A stretch of 64,000 nucleotides of DNA from Rhynchonema sp. JSB1_4 (taxonomy: Eukaryota > Nematoda > Chromadorea > Monhysterida > Xyalidae): assembly GCA_030248065.1 (NCBI GenBank), contig JASAMV010006961.1, forward strand, positions 37,685 through 101,684, read 5' to 3'. The translations under genes were made by a program, and so were the position numbers. A model generated the notes under the pieces. It was not told the origin of the DNA and searched no databases. It saw nothing but the letters and a program-made list of their open reading frames with translations. Below are positions 36,470-47,416 of the stretch, one piece after another; position 1 is the stretch's first letter; every line of letters begins with the position of its first letter.

Positions 36470-37222
36470 CAATGGTGTGGCTTGGGGGTCCCCCCTAGGT
36501 ACAGTAGGTAGATGACGCGCCATCCTGGTACAGTAGGTAGGTCGCCTCGCCGCCCCCCGGCTGGTACAGTAGGTTGCTATTTTTGGTTCAAAAAGGTATA
36601 AAATCCATATTTTTCATTCCAAATAATCGAAAAATTTGGAGGGTTTTAGAGTACATTTTCATCTAAACTTGGACATGAAAAATTTTGTTCCCCCCTAGCT
36701 CGGCCGGTCGGTACAGTAGGTAGGTTGATTTCAGGCCTTTCTGGTGGTACAGTACAGTGTAGTGGCAGGCCCATGTGTGGGAGGTAAGTATGATGCGGGG
36801 TTGGGACCGGAAGCGTGAGAGGTATGATTTTGGTCACCCAAAAACGCGAAAAAACACCGTTTTTGTGATACAATTTTGGCCAAAAAATGAGGTAAAAATA
36901 GTACTTTTCCAAATTTTCGCCGAAAATCGCCTAAAAATAGGTATTATGGGTGGGTTTGCGCGCGGAGCGCGCGATTTTTGGGAAAATAAGGTCGAAAAAC
37001 ACCGATTTTTGCCTTAAAAAGGTATAAAATTGCTTGTGAGAGGTATGATTTGGAGTTGTGAGAGGTAAGTACTCAACCCCCCCCCAACCCCCCCCTCGGG
37101 TTTTGTGGTAGGTAAGTACTGAGAGGGGGGGGGGGGGTAACCCCCGCCCCCAACCCCCCCCCCCCCCCAACCACTACTATGGTACAGTAGGTTGATTGCA
37201 CGCCTGGGTAGCCACACTACTG
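36470..37222 (-). mobile_element. hAT element, family A copy 2, reverse orientation, nested
   Basis: Tips CAATGGTGTGGC and AGCCACACTACTG are imperfect inverted repeats. The TSD GACAATAC is exact at 36462-36469 and 37223-37230, and a third copy at 36169-36176 comes from the duplication. TACAGTAGGTAGGT repeats are the reverse complement of those in copy 1. Family C copy 2 is nested inside. Confidence 0.92.
36755..37181. mobile_element. hAT element, family C copy 2, nested in family A copy 2
   Basis: The tips are CAGTGTAGTGGCAGG and CCACTACTATG, and the TSD GTACAGTA is exact (36747-36754 and 37182-37189). The target is the TACAGTAGGT repeat of its host. The interior contains GCGCGGAGCGCGCG followed by ATTTTT near 36957, as in copy 1. 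Confidence 0.93.
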
Positions 37223-37763
37223 GACAATACTGATCACTTACTTGCTGAATGCATCAGAAATTTTAGTATTTTGGTCAAAAAAACCCCCACTTTTTCAGTA
37301 AAATAAGTCACTTCAGAAGCTTCGGGCCGGGGTGCCCGGCCCGGCCCGGCCCGACCCTCCAAATCTCCGGCCCGGCCCGGCCCGAGCCAAAAGCCAAAAA
37401 TCGCGGCCCGGCCCGGCCCGGCCCGGCCCGATTGCGACCTCTGATTTGCACATTTGGATCGGGCCCGGTAACCTCGGCGCGGACCGAGCCAAAATCTCGG
37501 CCCGATTCTCATCCTTTCCTTGAAAATTGATATTTTTCCCAGTCAGTTAATTTTTTTCCTTGTATTTTTTCATTCTCTCATGTTTTTCCAGGAAACAAAG
37601 CAGGGAAACGAAAAAAATTTTTTTCTTTTGTTATTTGTTTGCAGCTAACTGAACTCTGGACAGACCACAGAGGTGTGTTGCCTTCATTCTTCGTTATTTA
37701 CAGTAACAAATTCCATTCCTCGCAACAATTCATGTTTGTTTTGTTGGTGGTTCGTCATCCACA

Positions 37764-40700
37764 ATGAACACAAGATACCAAGTCGCGGGGCAGCCAATGT
37801 CGCTCCATCAAGCTCAAAATATTGGTCCTCCTACTCCTCAGGTTTGTTTTGCTCATTTTATTTTTATGTTCTTTGGCACCGTATTCCTGTCACATGATGA
37901 AAGCAGACAATTCGATGTCGTTGGAGTTCAATTATTTTCTATTTCAGCTGATTTCATCCCACTCTGTGCCTTCACCGGCGCCCATGACCCCGTCGCAACA
38001 GCCTCATTACCAAATGAGCCATCAAAATCATCCCGCACTAATTTCGCCCTTGACCAATACACCCAGCCGAGTCCGTTTGTTTTGTGAAATGCTGCCTTGC
38101 TAATATTTTGTTTACGATTTCACCATTCGGCGTGGCCCTAGGTTTTCTTAATTCGTGGTAATTTGGGCATATACCGTATTCCCTAAAATAGAAGGGGACT
38201 CTTTTTTTCACTCGGACTTTTTCAAAAATAAGCATTTTCACCAATCGTCGAGGAGAAAAGAGAGTTCCTAATCAGGTGTTATTTTTTGTTGAGGGAACGT
38301 AAGCTTGCAGATGGTAAGAATGTGCCACCGGACTAAACCATTTCCCATAGCCTTCTCCGTCGCTGCTAATTGCAGACCATTGTTCGTAGTACCCTAATTC
38401 TACCGTACTAAAAACCCACCATCCAACCATCTGCGAGGCATGGCCACTACATTGGTGCCCTTTCAGCAAAATTCGACGACTGGACTGAAACCGCCAAAAG
38501 CGCCCGACAAGCCTCTGGTGCCGTACATGCGATTCAGTCGAAAGGTTGGTCGAGAGGCAAGATAGAAAAATTACAAGTACATACAAATCAAAACAACAAA
38601 TTCTTTTTTCAATGTTCTGCGAATTTAATGTTGAGTTCCGCAAGGTCAACCACCGCCTCGGTATATGATTTAAGTCGCGTTGAATCGAGAAAACGATTCT
38701 GGCCCACGTGCACGCTGCGCGTGCTGAAATTGATGACTCCCTCAATGTGCACTTGCATTCATTGTTTTTAAGATGTGGGCGAAAGTTCGCGAGCAGAACC
38801 CGGAGCGTCAGCTATGGGATATCGGCAAAATGATTGGACAAATGTGGCGCGATCTCGACGCTCATGACAAAGTAGCACGGGCTTGCTCGTAAAACTGTGT
38901 CTGCTTTTGCTGCTATTATTGTGTTTGATGGCCAGTTGCCAAATCAACATTGTAGGCCATGTACCAAAGTGAGTACGACCGTGAGAAGGTCGAGTACGAC
39001 AAGGTGATGAAGGTCTACCACAGCTCGCGCGAATATCAGGATTATGTGGTGGCGAAGAATGCTGGTCGGTGATGTGGCTGGCTTGTATTTTTGTGCAGTT
39101 TGGCTCAAACAACAATTTGTTTTTCAATTGATTTGCAGCCAAAGCACAAGCGAAACAAGCAGCTGCGTCCGGTGGCATGCCCCCGCCACCAACACAGGTC
39201 GCGACGCCGCAGCCGACCAGACAATCTTACCATATTTCGGCATCGGCCATGCCGTTGGGCGCACAGATGGAAAGACAGGTTCGTTCAGCGCTTTTGTCCC
39301 TCAGTATGTCACTCGGGTTGCGGCCATTGTACAAAATTACGCAGAAACAGTTAATTAGTGTGCGATTCTTCTCATGATGACTCGTTAGCGCCATGCAGGT
39401 AAAATCATATGATTCAGACATAAAATCTGCGTTTTAATTGGTTTCATTCAACTGGTTTACCACCAAATGACAGATTCCACAACCGCGTATCGTATCGTCA
39501 GCACCACTGCAAGCCAATCGCGGTGTCGATATGAGCGGCATGGTCACCATACAACCAGTTGATGAGGCCGAAGCTGGTTAGTTGGCTTGTGCACTAATCG
39601 GCTCCAGTCCGGGCGATTAAGTCTCGACTTGTTCTTTGCTCAGACTAGGTTCTTGCGTTCATCACCCACAGGCGGTATCTATTTTGATAAGTTCACCCAC
39701 CTAACGAACGGGAAGGTAAATGGGAGCAGCCGTCATCTGCTGTGAGGTCAAGGCGTTCGGTGTCGTGCTCATTTACGGTTCTCGTTAAATGGAATTAGTT
39801 AGCCCATCCCATCGGCGGTTCAGGTATTGTGATGAAGGTGAACGGGAAATCACGTTGTGAAGCATTGCAATCGCTAAACACGAAGAAAACTAACTGTTGT
39901 GATTTGGTTAGGTTTCTCAAGAATCCGTAGTTTGCACCTCCATGTGTCCAAGTTATGTCGATAGGCCACCACAGTGTGAATATACAGCTACTCAGCTGGT
40001 ACATCGATTGTACTGAACAAGGCGAGTGGCCTGTTGTACTTCATTCAGGCGAGTCGCAACTGTCGATTCGTCGCGCGTCCGCAGCACGATACGGCCGCAA
40101 TCACCGTTTGATCGCCGAACTGTTCACCGGTGTTGCCGTCAGCGACCCGCGATCGGTCATCACGCAGGTGTGTTCTGGTCGCAACAGGTTGTTTATTGCA
40201 ATTAAAACTAGATGCTTAATCGTTGGTTGTTATGGGTGCCAAAGAAGGTGCCGTGGCGCCGAAGTTAAAGCCAAAGCTGCACGAAATTGCACTATTTTTT
40301 CGGTGCCAGCAAATTCAAAACTCCGCTTGACGGAACCAGCAGGCGACATGGCACCTCAGTTTGTCTAATAGGCTGGGGATCGGAGTCGGTCACTTTTCAC
40401 TACAGTTTCAAGGCAAAGAATTTGGTTTTGAAGGCAAAGAATTTGTTTGACCAAAAATGGAAGACACATTTCGAAAGCTTCACTCTGCTCTTTCCTTGGA
40501 GAACCGAAAAACAAAAATTTTTCCATCGCACAACATCGTACTCCAGTATTTTCTGACACTTTCGGTGGTCGACACCGACACCCGAGTTTAGCAGCGTCGA
40601 TGCCGACACCGACTCCTCCGATTCCTACAATACGCTGCTGGCGGCTGGCAATTGTGTACTAAATCTTTGTCGGAAAACATCAAATAATTTTCAGCCACGA

Positions 40701-42537
40701 ATGGACATGTTGAAGAAGCAAGCAGAATCGCTGGAGAAACATCAGGTTGAGGATGTCTTACTTGAGCAATAAGATGTGCTCGAGGTCGTTTTTGGAGGTC
40801 AATTGGCCAGAGATGTTCGCACCGACGAGGCCTGGCACCTCGCCCGTCTGTGAAAACAGCCCAAAACGAGCAAAACTCTCTGCTGTTACATTATTGTTTG
40901 TGACATTTGGCGTTGCTAATCGGAATTGACTTGTTCGGTTCAGGTTGTTTAATTTCAAATCCAGCTCAATTTCAGACCAAACTAGAGGACGAGCTGAGAG
41001 CACTGGAAAAACGCTTCAACGAAAAGAAACGACAGATCGAAGACTCCGGAACGCATTTTACCAATCGACTCAAGCAGGTATTGATATCAATGGTACAACC
41101 ACAATTTTTTCAAGACTGTCTAGTTCTAGCTTATCCCTGAATTTTCGGAGCAAATAAAAAAACTGGGAAAACACTGACAAAACAAATAGCGGCTAAAAAG
41201 GGGCAAACCACACTGTTGCAGGTCTGCATTGAGCGTCCGGTGATCGATGATGACAAATACGAGGAAATGGTGCAGAAAGCATCCGACTCCTTACTGCAAG
41301 CCTACGAACGCTACAAGGACTACCAGGCGCGCATGCAACCGCCGCAACAACAACGTTCGTTCAATGCGGTTGTGTTGGGTTTGAATTTGAAGGACTGTTT
41401 GTGGTGTTGGATGGATATTTTTCAAATCTCCTCACCAGATGTATGAGAGCATGAAAGTGTACTGTATTTTTTAGCTGCATTTGCAGAGCCAAAAGGCCGA
41501 AAGTGTCAGGCCGCTCTCTGATACCAGCGGAGAACAAAATTTCTCTGATGCCAGCGAAATATCGCTGCAAAACTTCGCTGCCCGCTGGGGAACAAAATGG
41601 TGGTTGGGATCGGGGAGAGGGATTGCCCGATAGACACCTACACCTTTTTGCATGCGGACGCCCAACATTGCCTGATCCCTAGTTATCACTCATCCTATTC
41701 CCCTATCGCAGACTGTGAATTATTTTGAAACACTTTATTGGTCGTCTGTGATCGAGCGTCACAGTAACGATGTAGCTGCTGTATACTGTCATAAAGAACC
41801 GTTCTTTATTTTTCGTGGAAAAAAACGGTTTTTTTTTCCGAAAAAAACCGTTTTTTTCCAAATACTTTTCCAGTACTTAAGAACGTAATTTCGAAAAATA
41901 TAACAATTTCAGTGCAAAATTTGTTCGAAGTGACGAGAGTGCTCTTGAAGAGTGTTGAAGTCAGTCGAAAACACTTGGTTTACACGCTTTTTGGCCCAGT
42001 TTGGGCCGGTTAATTTTTGTGCTCGAGCCAATTTTTCACTGAAATCGAAAAACTCATCAGTTTTGCATCACAATTTTTTGGAAAATTGGAATAAAGTACC
42101 GATATTTTTTCGATCAAAACCGAAGAGGTACCCACGGAAAAATAAATGGAAAAGTATTCGGGTCTCGAAAAAAACGTTTTTTTTTGTTTTTTTTTCGGAA
42201 AAAAAACCGGTTTTTTCCCGCCTGCCAGTATAAGCTGCTGTAAAAGTGTTTGCGCTCTTTTCGCTTCCCTGGTATCGGAGAGCGGCCTCAAAGAATAAAC
42301 GAGCGCATAAACAAACATTTTGCAGCGCCTCCGATGGCAATGACTATGCCCGCTGGAACTCCAGCATGTGTGCCTGGTACTGCAATGCAGCAAATGACGT
42401 CTGATGCAGCTGCAGCCCAGCCGTCGATACAACAAGGCCCTCGCCAGCAGCCGTCTGCGCAACAACAATCACTCCCTCCTCCTGTGCAAAATGGGCTGGC
42501 AAACACTGTCAACAAGATTACGGCAGCTGCGCAATAA
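37764..42537 (+). CDS. SMARCE1: SMARCE1/BAF57, HMG-box subunit of the SWI/SNF (BAF) chromatin remodeller
   Basis: SMARCE1 (dalao in Drosophila) binds DNA through an HMG box and links the BAF complex to chromatin in the nucleus. The start ATG is at 37764 (MNTRYQVAGQPMSLHQAQNI). A Pro/Gln/His-rich exon follows, then GLKPPKAPDKPLVPYMRFSRK (38459 on), MWAKVREQNPERQLWDIGKM (38771 on) and YQSEYDREKVEYDKVMKVYH (38959 on), which together form the HMG box. RRASAARYGRNHRLIAELFT (about 40060) matches the conserved BAF57 core after the box, and LEDELRALEKRFNEKKRQIE (about 40983) is the coiled coil. The C-terminus is Gln/Ala/Pro-rich and ends at TAA 42535-42537; vertebrate proteins instead end in a long Glu-rich tail. 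About ten exons; boundaries given are approximate except start and stop. Introns hold two MITEs (40374-40627, 41782-42232). Confidence 0.93.
40374..40627. mobile_element. MITE of the TAGGGATCGG family in a SMARCE1 intron
   Basis: The left end TGGGGATCGGAGTCGG and right end CCGACTCCTCCGATTCCTA are inverted and match the tips of the element at 56936-57729. Subterminal GTCGGTGTCGG-type repeats are shared. The flanks match only partially (TAATAGGC and CAATACGC), consistent with an old copy. Confidence 0.7.
41782..42232. mobile_element. MITE with AT-rich palindromic interior, in a SMARCE1 intron
   Basis: TATACTGTCA at the left and TGCCAGTATA at the right are inverted, with exact 8-bp TSD AGCTGCTG (41774-41781 and 42233-42240). 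Long runs of AAAAAACGG and CCGTTTTTT face each other internally. Related partial copies occur at 12745 and near 63810. Confidence 0.85.
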
Positions 42538-43102
42538 TGAATGAATCAATTGATCATCACCGAAACTTTGGTGGTTCTGTCATCGTGGTTATATGTGGAC
42601 ACTTCTCACGGTCCGATTGTATTTATATTATTTGGCTTTCTTTATTCTGCTTTCATGATAAGCAACGTGTTTTTATTGTGTTTTGTACAACGCCTTGATC
42701 GCATTCTGCTGGTACATTTGTAATGTTATCTGGGGACTGGGGGCATTACTCGCCTTCCTTTTTACGCGGGCTCGTTCTGTGCAGAATTTCATGCCTTAGT
42801 GCTTTTAGCAATCATGCATAACATAATCAACATTGTTTTTTCATTGTGCTCTCTGATTTGATTGCAGCTAATGTTGTAGTATTATATGCATTCATGAATT
42901 CGGTTGTGGTCTCCAGCTGGAACGTTCCATAATTGTTTTTGGTCCGAATAAAAGCAATAATGTAATCAATCCTTCGTTCCTCACTTGATTGAAATGATGA
43001 AAAATTGATGAAATCATTGATCACAACCACTGTGTGTGTGTGGTTACCGTGGGTTACTTTCCGTCAAACCAGTCTTATCATAACAGTTCATTCCAACCCC
43101 AG
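42538..43102. other. Intergenic between SMARCE1 and PPCS
   Basis: No gene is seen. The stretch contains the SMARCE1 3' UTR and the PPCS 5' region, both on the same strand. An AATAAA-type hexamer occurs near 42948 (GAATAAAAG) but its use is uncertain. Confidence 0.4.
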
Positions 43103-45327
43103 ATGAGTGGCGTGCCCTCATGGCTGTCGGATTTCGACCTGACCAGTGCGCTGCAGTTGCGTGATCGCCATAGCCAACCACTCACCGACTTCTGTCATAA
43201 ACATGCGCAAAATTCGCAGCGCATGATTGTGCTGGTTACTGTGCGTTGTTTGATTTAGAATGGAATTCGCCAATCCATTCAGGTTGTCTGTGCCACACGA
43301 ATCAATCTGTCTTTTGTTTCAGTCCGGTGGCACCACCGTTCCGCTTGAGGTCAACACGGTGCGTTTCGTCGACAATTTCTCAACTGGGTCACGCGGCTCG
43401 GCTTCCGCTGAGTACGTCAACGTTCGGGTGCACCGATGGGTCGCCCCGGGCGCTTTAAAATGACTGAAATTGACGTTTTTCGACCCGGACTTCTATTGAG
43501 AGTTTGTGCGTGGCCATGGTCCCCCCAAGCTACATTTTGCACTCAAGTGGGTACAGGTGTAGCTCTGCGGGCCAACCAGTTCACATGCAACGAACACAGC
43601 AGCTGTGGTTATCGTAACATGGTCCCGACTCTTGGTCCTCAATTATACCAGTACCCACCTAAGTGCAAAATGCAGTTGGGGAAACTACTTGGCTGTGCAT
43701 AAACTCAACGAAAAGTCCGCGTCCAGAAACGCAGTTTCAGTCATTTTTGACCGCCCGGCGCGAGCCTTCGGAGTACCAAAGTTCGTATAATCGTTTATAC
43801 AAGAAAAAGCTTTCCGTGTTTCAGATATTTTCTGCAATCTGGATACGCCGTGATATTCTTGCACCGTGTCGGCTCACTTCTACCGTATGACCGTCGGATG
43901 CCGCGTCCTGCCATCGATATGCTCAGATATGACAGCTCAAGTGGTTCGATGACAGGTTTGCGACGCACGACATTGGCGTGATGATAGGATCGGAGCTGGG
44001 AAATTTGGAGATTTTTCGGTGCCAACAGATTCGACCAACGCAAAAGTTGTTATCAAAAACTACTATTGTGGCAATGCCGCCAGAAAGTCTCGGAATATCC
44101 TTCATTCGTGTCCAAGGCCGTTCCAATCCGATCACCAAGTTCGATCCCTCATTATGATTTGACAAGCTTTGTATTTAGGCGTTATTTTTCTCCATTTTCA
44201 GTCAGCCAAGAGTACGTGAGCGCACTGACGACTGCCGTGCAAACATACGGACGATTCAGGGATGCCGGAATGTATTTGGCGATTCCTTACACTTCGGTGC
44301 AGGAATATCTCGGTATCCATTTATAACACATTTTCTGGGGAAAAACAAGAATGTAATTGGTTTTTTGTACGATAATTGCTGCAGTTCTGCTCAACTTATG
44401 TGGCTGCTGTCTGCAACCGTTTGGCGCTCGTGCACTGCTCTATTTGGCAGCGGCCGTGTCCGACTTCTACATTCCGAAAAACGAAATGGTGATGTCTCGT
44501 TGCTACTGCGTGTTGTAAAAGTTTATACGTCATATCAACTTGCAGGTAAGTCCATTGGCGTGCAAGCAACTTCTACAAATTAATGCTTTAACTTGGTGCT
44601 TTAATCAAAAAATACAGCTCGGTGCTCAAGTCAAGCCCATGCCAATGGACTTGCCTTCAAAGTTTATACGGTCCTATGTTTCTGAGTTTTGTCAACGGCG
44701 TAAATTATTTGCCCAACACACAGGCGCTGGATAAAATGCAAAGCAGCGCCGGGCCACCAACGCTCCGGTTCAGGGAAGTGCCGAAAATGCTCGATAAATT
44801 TGTGCAAGATGTCGTACCTCGCTCGTTTATTGTCACATTCAAGGTATGTAGATAAGTCGAGCCGGGGCTGGCTCCATGTTGCAGACAGGTGTTTGATGAT
44901 CCGTCGAGATTTGCTATTATTATACCAGTAGTTGTAAACGTAATAGTTGCTTATCAGCTACCTAATTTGGTGACATGTGTAAATCTCGAAATAGCACTCT
45001 GCACACACCTTTACAGTTGGAAACCGACGAAGCTCTGGTGATACCGAAAGCCAAACAGGCACTACTCAAATACGGTCATCAGGTTAGTCGACTGCCTTGT
45101 ACAATCTTTGCGGTAATCTTTCAGATATCTGAGACTGCATGTAACTTTTTCAGTTGGTGATTGGCAACACCCTACAAGACCGAAAACGACGTGTGCTGCT
45201 GATCAGGCAAGGCGAAAGTTGTGACGAAATTGTGCTGAATCGAGCACAAATTGACAGTGATGTCGAAATAGAGTGTCTGATTGTGGCTAGATTGACTGAA
45301 TTGCATTCCGAACATCTTCTGGACTGA
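43103..45327 (+). CDS. PPCS: Phosphopantothenate-cysteine ligase (coenzyme A synthesis)
   Basis: PPCS joins 4'-phosphopantothenate to cysteine in the cytosol, step two of coenzyme A synthesis. The start ATG at 43103 gives [13 protein letters not shown]. The first exon ends MIVLVT; the next reads [20 protein letters not shown], the nucleotide-binding segment, where human PPCS has [37 protein letters not shown] follows from about 43825. Later exons include [18 protein letters not shown] (about 44262), [20 protein letters not shown] (about 44427; the AAVSDFY motif is diagnostic), [22 protein letters not shown] (about 44727), [20 protein letters not shown] (about 45015) and a last exon with [16 protein letters not shown], ending TGA 45325-45327. 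All the main conserved blocks are present in order, so it looks intact. One intron carries a MITE at about 43478-43725. Confidence 0.93.
43478..43725. mobile_element. MITE in a PPCS intron
   Basis: CGGACTTCTATTGAGAGTTT at the left faces AAACTCAACGAAAAGTCCG at the right. GTGCGTGGCCA..AAGCTAC and CATTTTGCACTCAAGTGGGTAC have counterparts GTACCCACCTAAGTGCAAAATG and GTGCATAA on the other arm. No clear TSD was read. Confidence 0.75.
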
Positions 45328-45771
45328 AAGTGAAGTGATCACTGAGATCTTCTTATCATATTGCATTTGATATCAATTTGTCAATACGGACTGTGATTAC
45401 TGTTTTTGTTTCAAAAACACTTTTTACGCGATCATAAAAACTATCACCGGTGTTGTTATTGCGGGTGTTGGGCAGCCGCGTCAGTGCGGTGCCGATCTAC
45501 CTTCACGCAAACAGCAAGTTTTCGCAAAAATCACCCACGTTGCCTGAAATTTGCTTTGTACAACAAACAGTTGTTTTGCTCAAACGCAGCTGCATATCAC
45601 GCGACGTACGTAATAACAGCATGTCAGGGTCACCTACATATAAGTCTCATCGAACCTTATCAACGATACATAAACACAAGTGCTGCAGTTGCATAGGCAT
45701 TGTGTTTCTTGTCACTGTCTCGCGCCTGTCGTGTTCCGCAGTCGCAGCCCCCAGAAGACCCCACCGCAGTT
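45328..45771. other. Intergenic between PPCS and the P450 fragment
   Basis: I recognise no gene in this stretch. The open frames here have no domain character. Confidence 0.4.
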
Positions 45772-46014
45772 ATGCTGTACTTGATCCCAACAGTCGTCGG
45801 TTTGGCCATCTATTGGTTGTACCGATTCTATCGCGACCTGGCCAGGACCGACTAAAAGTCCCGGGGGCCCGGGGCCCGGGCCCGGGATGAGGTGACTAAA
45901 AGTCCCGGGGCCCGGGGCTTGTGACTAAAAGTCCCGTGGTGCTGGCCCGGGCCCGGGCTGAGGTGACTAAAAGTCCCGGGGCCCGGATTTCATGAAAAAC
46001 GTTTTGCACTCGGC

Positions 46015-46097
46015 AGGATTTGAACCCTCGACCTTCCGATTGTAAGTCCGACTGCTTACCGCTTCGGCTATTCAACCGCGTTGGCCAAGCTTCTAAA
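46015..46097 (-). repeat. tRNA-like sequence in the left arm
   Basis: On the minus strand, TAGCCGAAGCGG fits an internal A box and GGTTCAAATCC a B box, with an anticodon-like stem and loop (CTTACAA) between. The acceptor stem does not pair (GGTTGAA against CGAGTGC) and the T stem has a mismatch, so it is a tRNA-derived promoter or relic, not a working tRNA gene. Confidence 0.65.
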
Positions 46098-47338
46098 CAC
46101 GTGCCTTATAAACAAACAAGCAGCAGCAAAGGCAGCACAGCTGGCTGGCGCGTTTGTGTGTGTGCATGTGTGTTGTTTGCAGTGTGTTGCGCGCGCGTGT
46201 GTGTGATGCGCATGATTGAGCAAGGTGAGACAACCATGCAAGTGCAAGACGACCATGCATTCATGAGCTTTTCGTTTGCCTTCTGCTTTTGCGCATGGAT
46301 GCTTTTGCGTTTCCTTTTATTTTATCTGCAACCAATGCGTAATTTTATGCACAGCATGTGCTTTAAAGTGACATAATCGTTACACCGTTTTTGTCATTTG
46401 ATCTTTGATCGATGTTTTTAATATGGTAATCAAGCAATGGATAATTATGAACTGGGAGATCAGCGATCAACATGGCTCGGCTGTTCAACCATCAACGGGG
46501 GCGCTGTTGGAGGAGCATAGTTTATTAGTGGAAGACCATTCCCACCACCACTCGGATTTCCTGCAACACAATTACTAAAACGGGTGTTTGGTTCTGTCGT
46601 GCGCACAAAATGCAGCGAACCATCTTGTAATGACCCTATGTACCATATGTATTTGCAGTAAAACTATTTAGTCCCCAATCTGCCATTCACCTTCTGAGTA
46701 TTACTGTATTGGTCGCACAATGACTTTATAAGAATTGGTCAAATTTTTGTCCTGAATCATAAAGCAGTAAAGTGACAGGGCAGTGACGTTGCGTTGCGCG
46801 ATCACACACAAACCATGCAGTCATCGAAATGTTTCAGACCCGCAGCAACGTGGGTTCTCTGCTACATTATTTTCAGCTCGAAATGTTTTGTGAGAATCAC
46901 AAATAGCGCAGTGGTTATGAGTGACTGAACGTGAAAATCAGGATTGGTTTCATGAATTCTTATATGGTCATTGTGCGACCAATACCTAATTGTATAATGA
47001 GCATACGTAGACATTTGATTTCAGATCTCTGTTGAAAATGCCAATGTGTTGACAATGTTTCAGAATGTGTATAACAACAAATCAGCATGAGTTGAGAGAG
47101 AAGAAACGGAAATGCAATGGCATTCATGCGCAAAAGCAGAAGGCAAACGAAAAGCTCATGAATGCATGGTCGTCTTGCACTTGCATGGTTGTCTCACCTT
47201 GCTCAATCATGCGCATCACACACACGCGCGCGCAACACACTGCAAACAACACACATGCACACACACAAACGCGCCAGCCAGCTGTGCTGCCTTTGCTGCT
47301 GCTTGTTTGTTTATAAGGCACGTGTTTAGAAGCTTGGC

Positions 47339-47416
47339 CAACGCGGTTGAATAGCCGAAGCGGTAAGCAGTCGGACTTACGATCCGAAGGTCGAGGGTTC
47401 AAATCCTGCCGAGTGC
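47339..47416 (+). repeat. tRNA-like sequence in the right arm
   Basis: This is the mirror copy of the segment at 46015-46097, with the same A box and B box. The anticodon-like hairpin TCGGA-CTTACGA-TCCGA pairs perfectly here, where the left copy pairs one register differently. The acceptor stem again cannot form. Confidence 0.65.

Larger units (their letters stand above)
35960..37443. mobile_element. GC-rich hAT element, host of nested elements and a partial duplication
   Basis: Tips are CAGAGGTCGCAATCGGGCC and GGCCCGATTGCGACCTCTG. The exact 8-bp TSD ATTTGCAC is at 35952-35959 and 37444-37451. Arms consist of CCCGGCCCGG repeats separated by CCCCCAAATCTCC. Inside lies family A copy 2 (TSD GACAATAC), and a segment running from the left tip to the start of that insert is present twice (left tips at 35960 and about 36219; insert starts at 36177 and 36470). 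Confidence 0.93.

Noticed and set aside
46020..47402. Two identical proteins on opposite strands (MNPRPSD..)
   Set aside because: They are the two arms of the element's inverted repeat, not duplicated genes.
46015..47416. Two functional tRNA genes (anticodon TAC)
   Set aside because: A and B boxes are present, but the acceptor stems cannot pair and the T stem has a mismatch; both are arms of a transposon.
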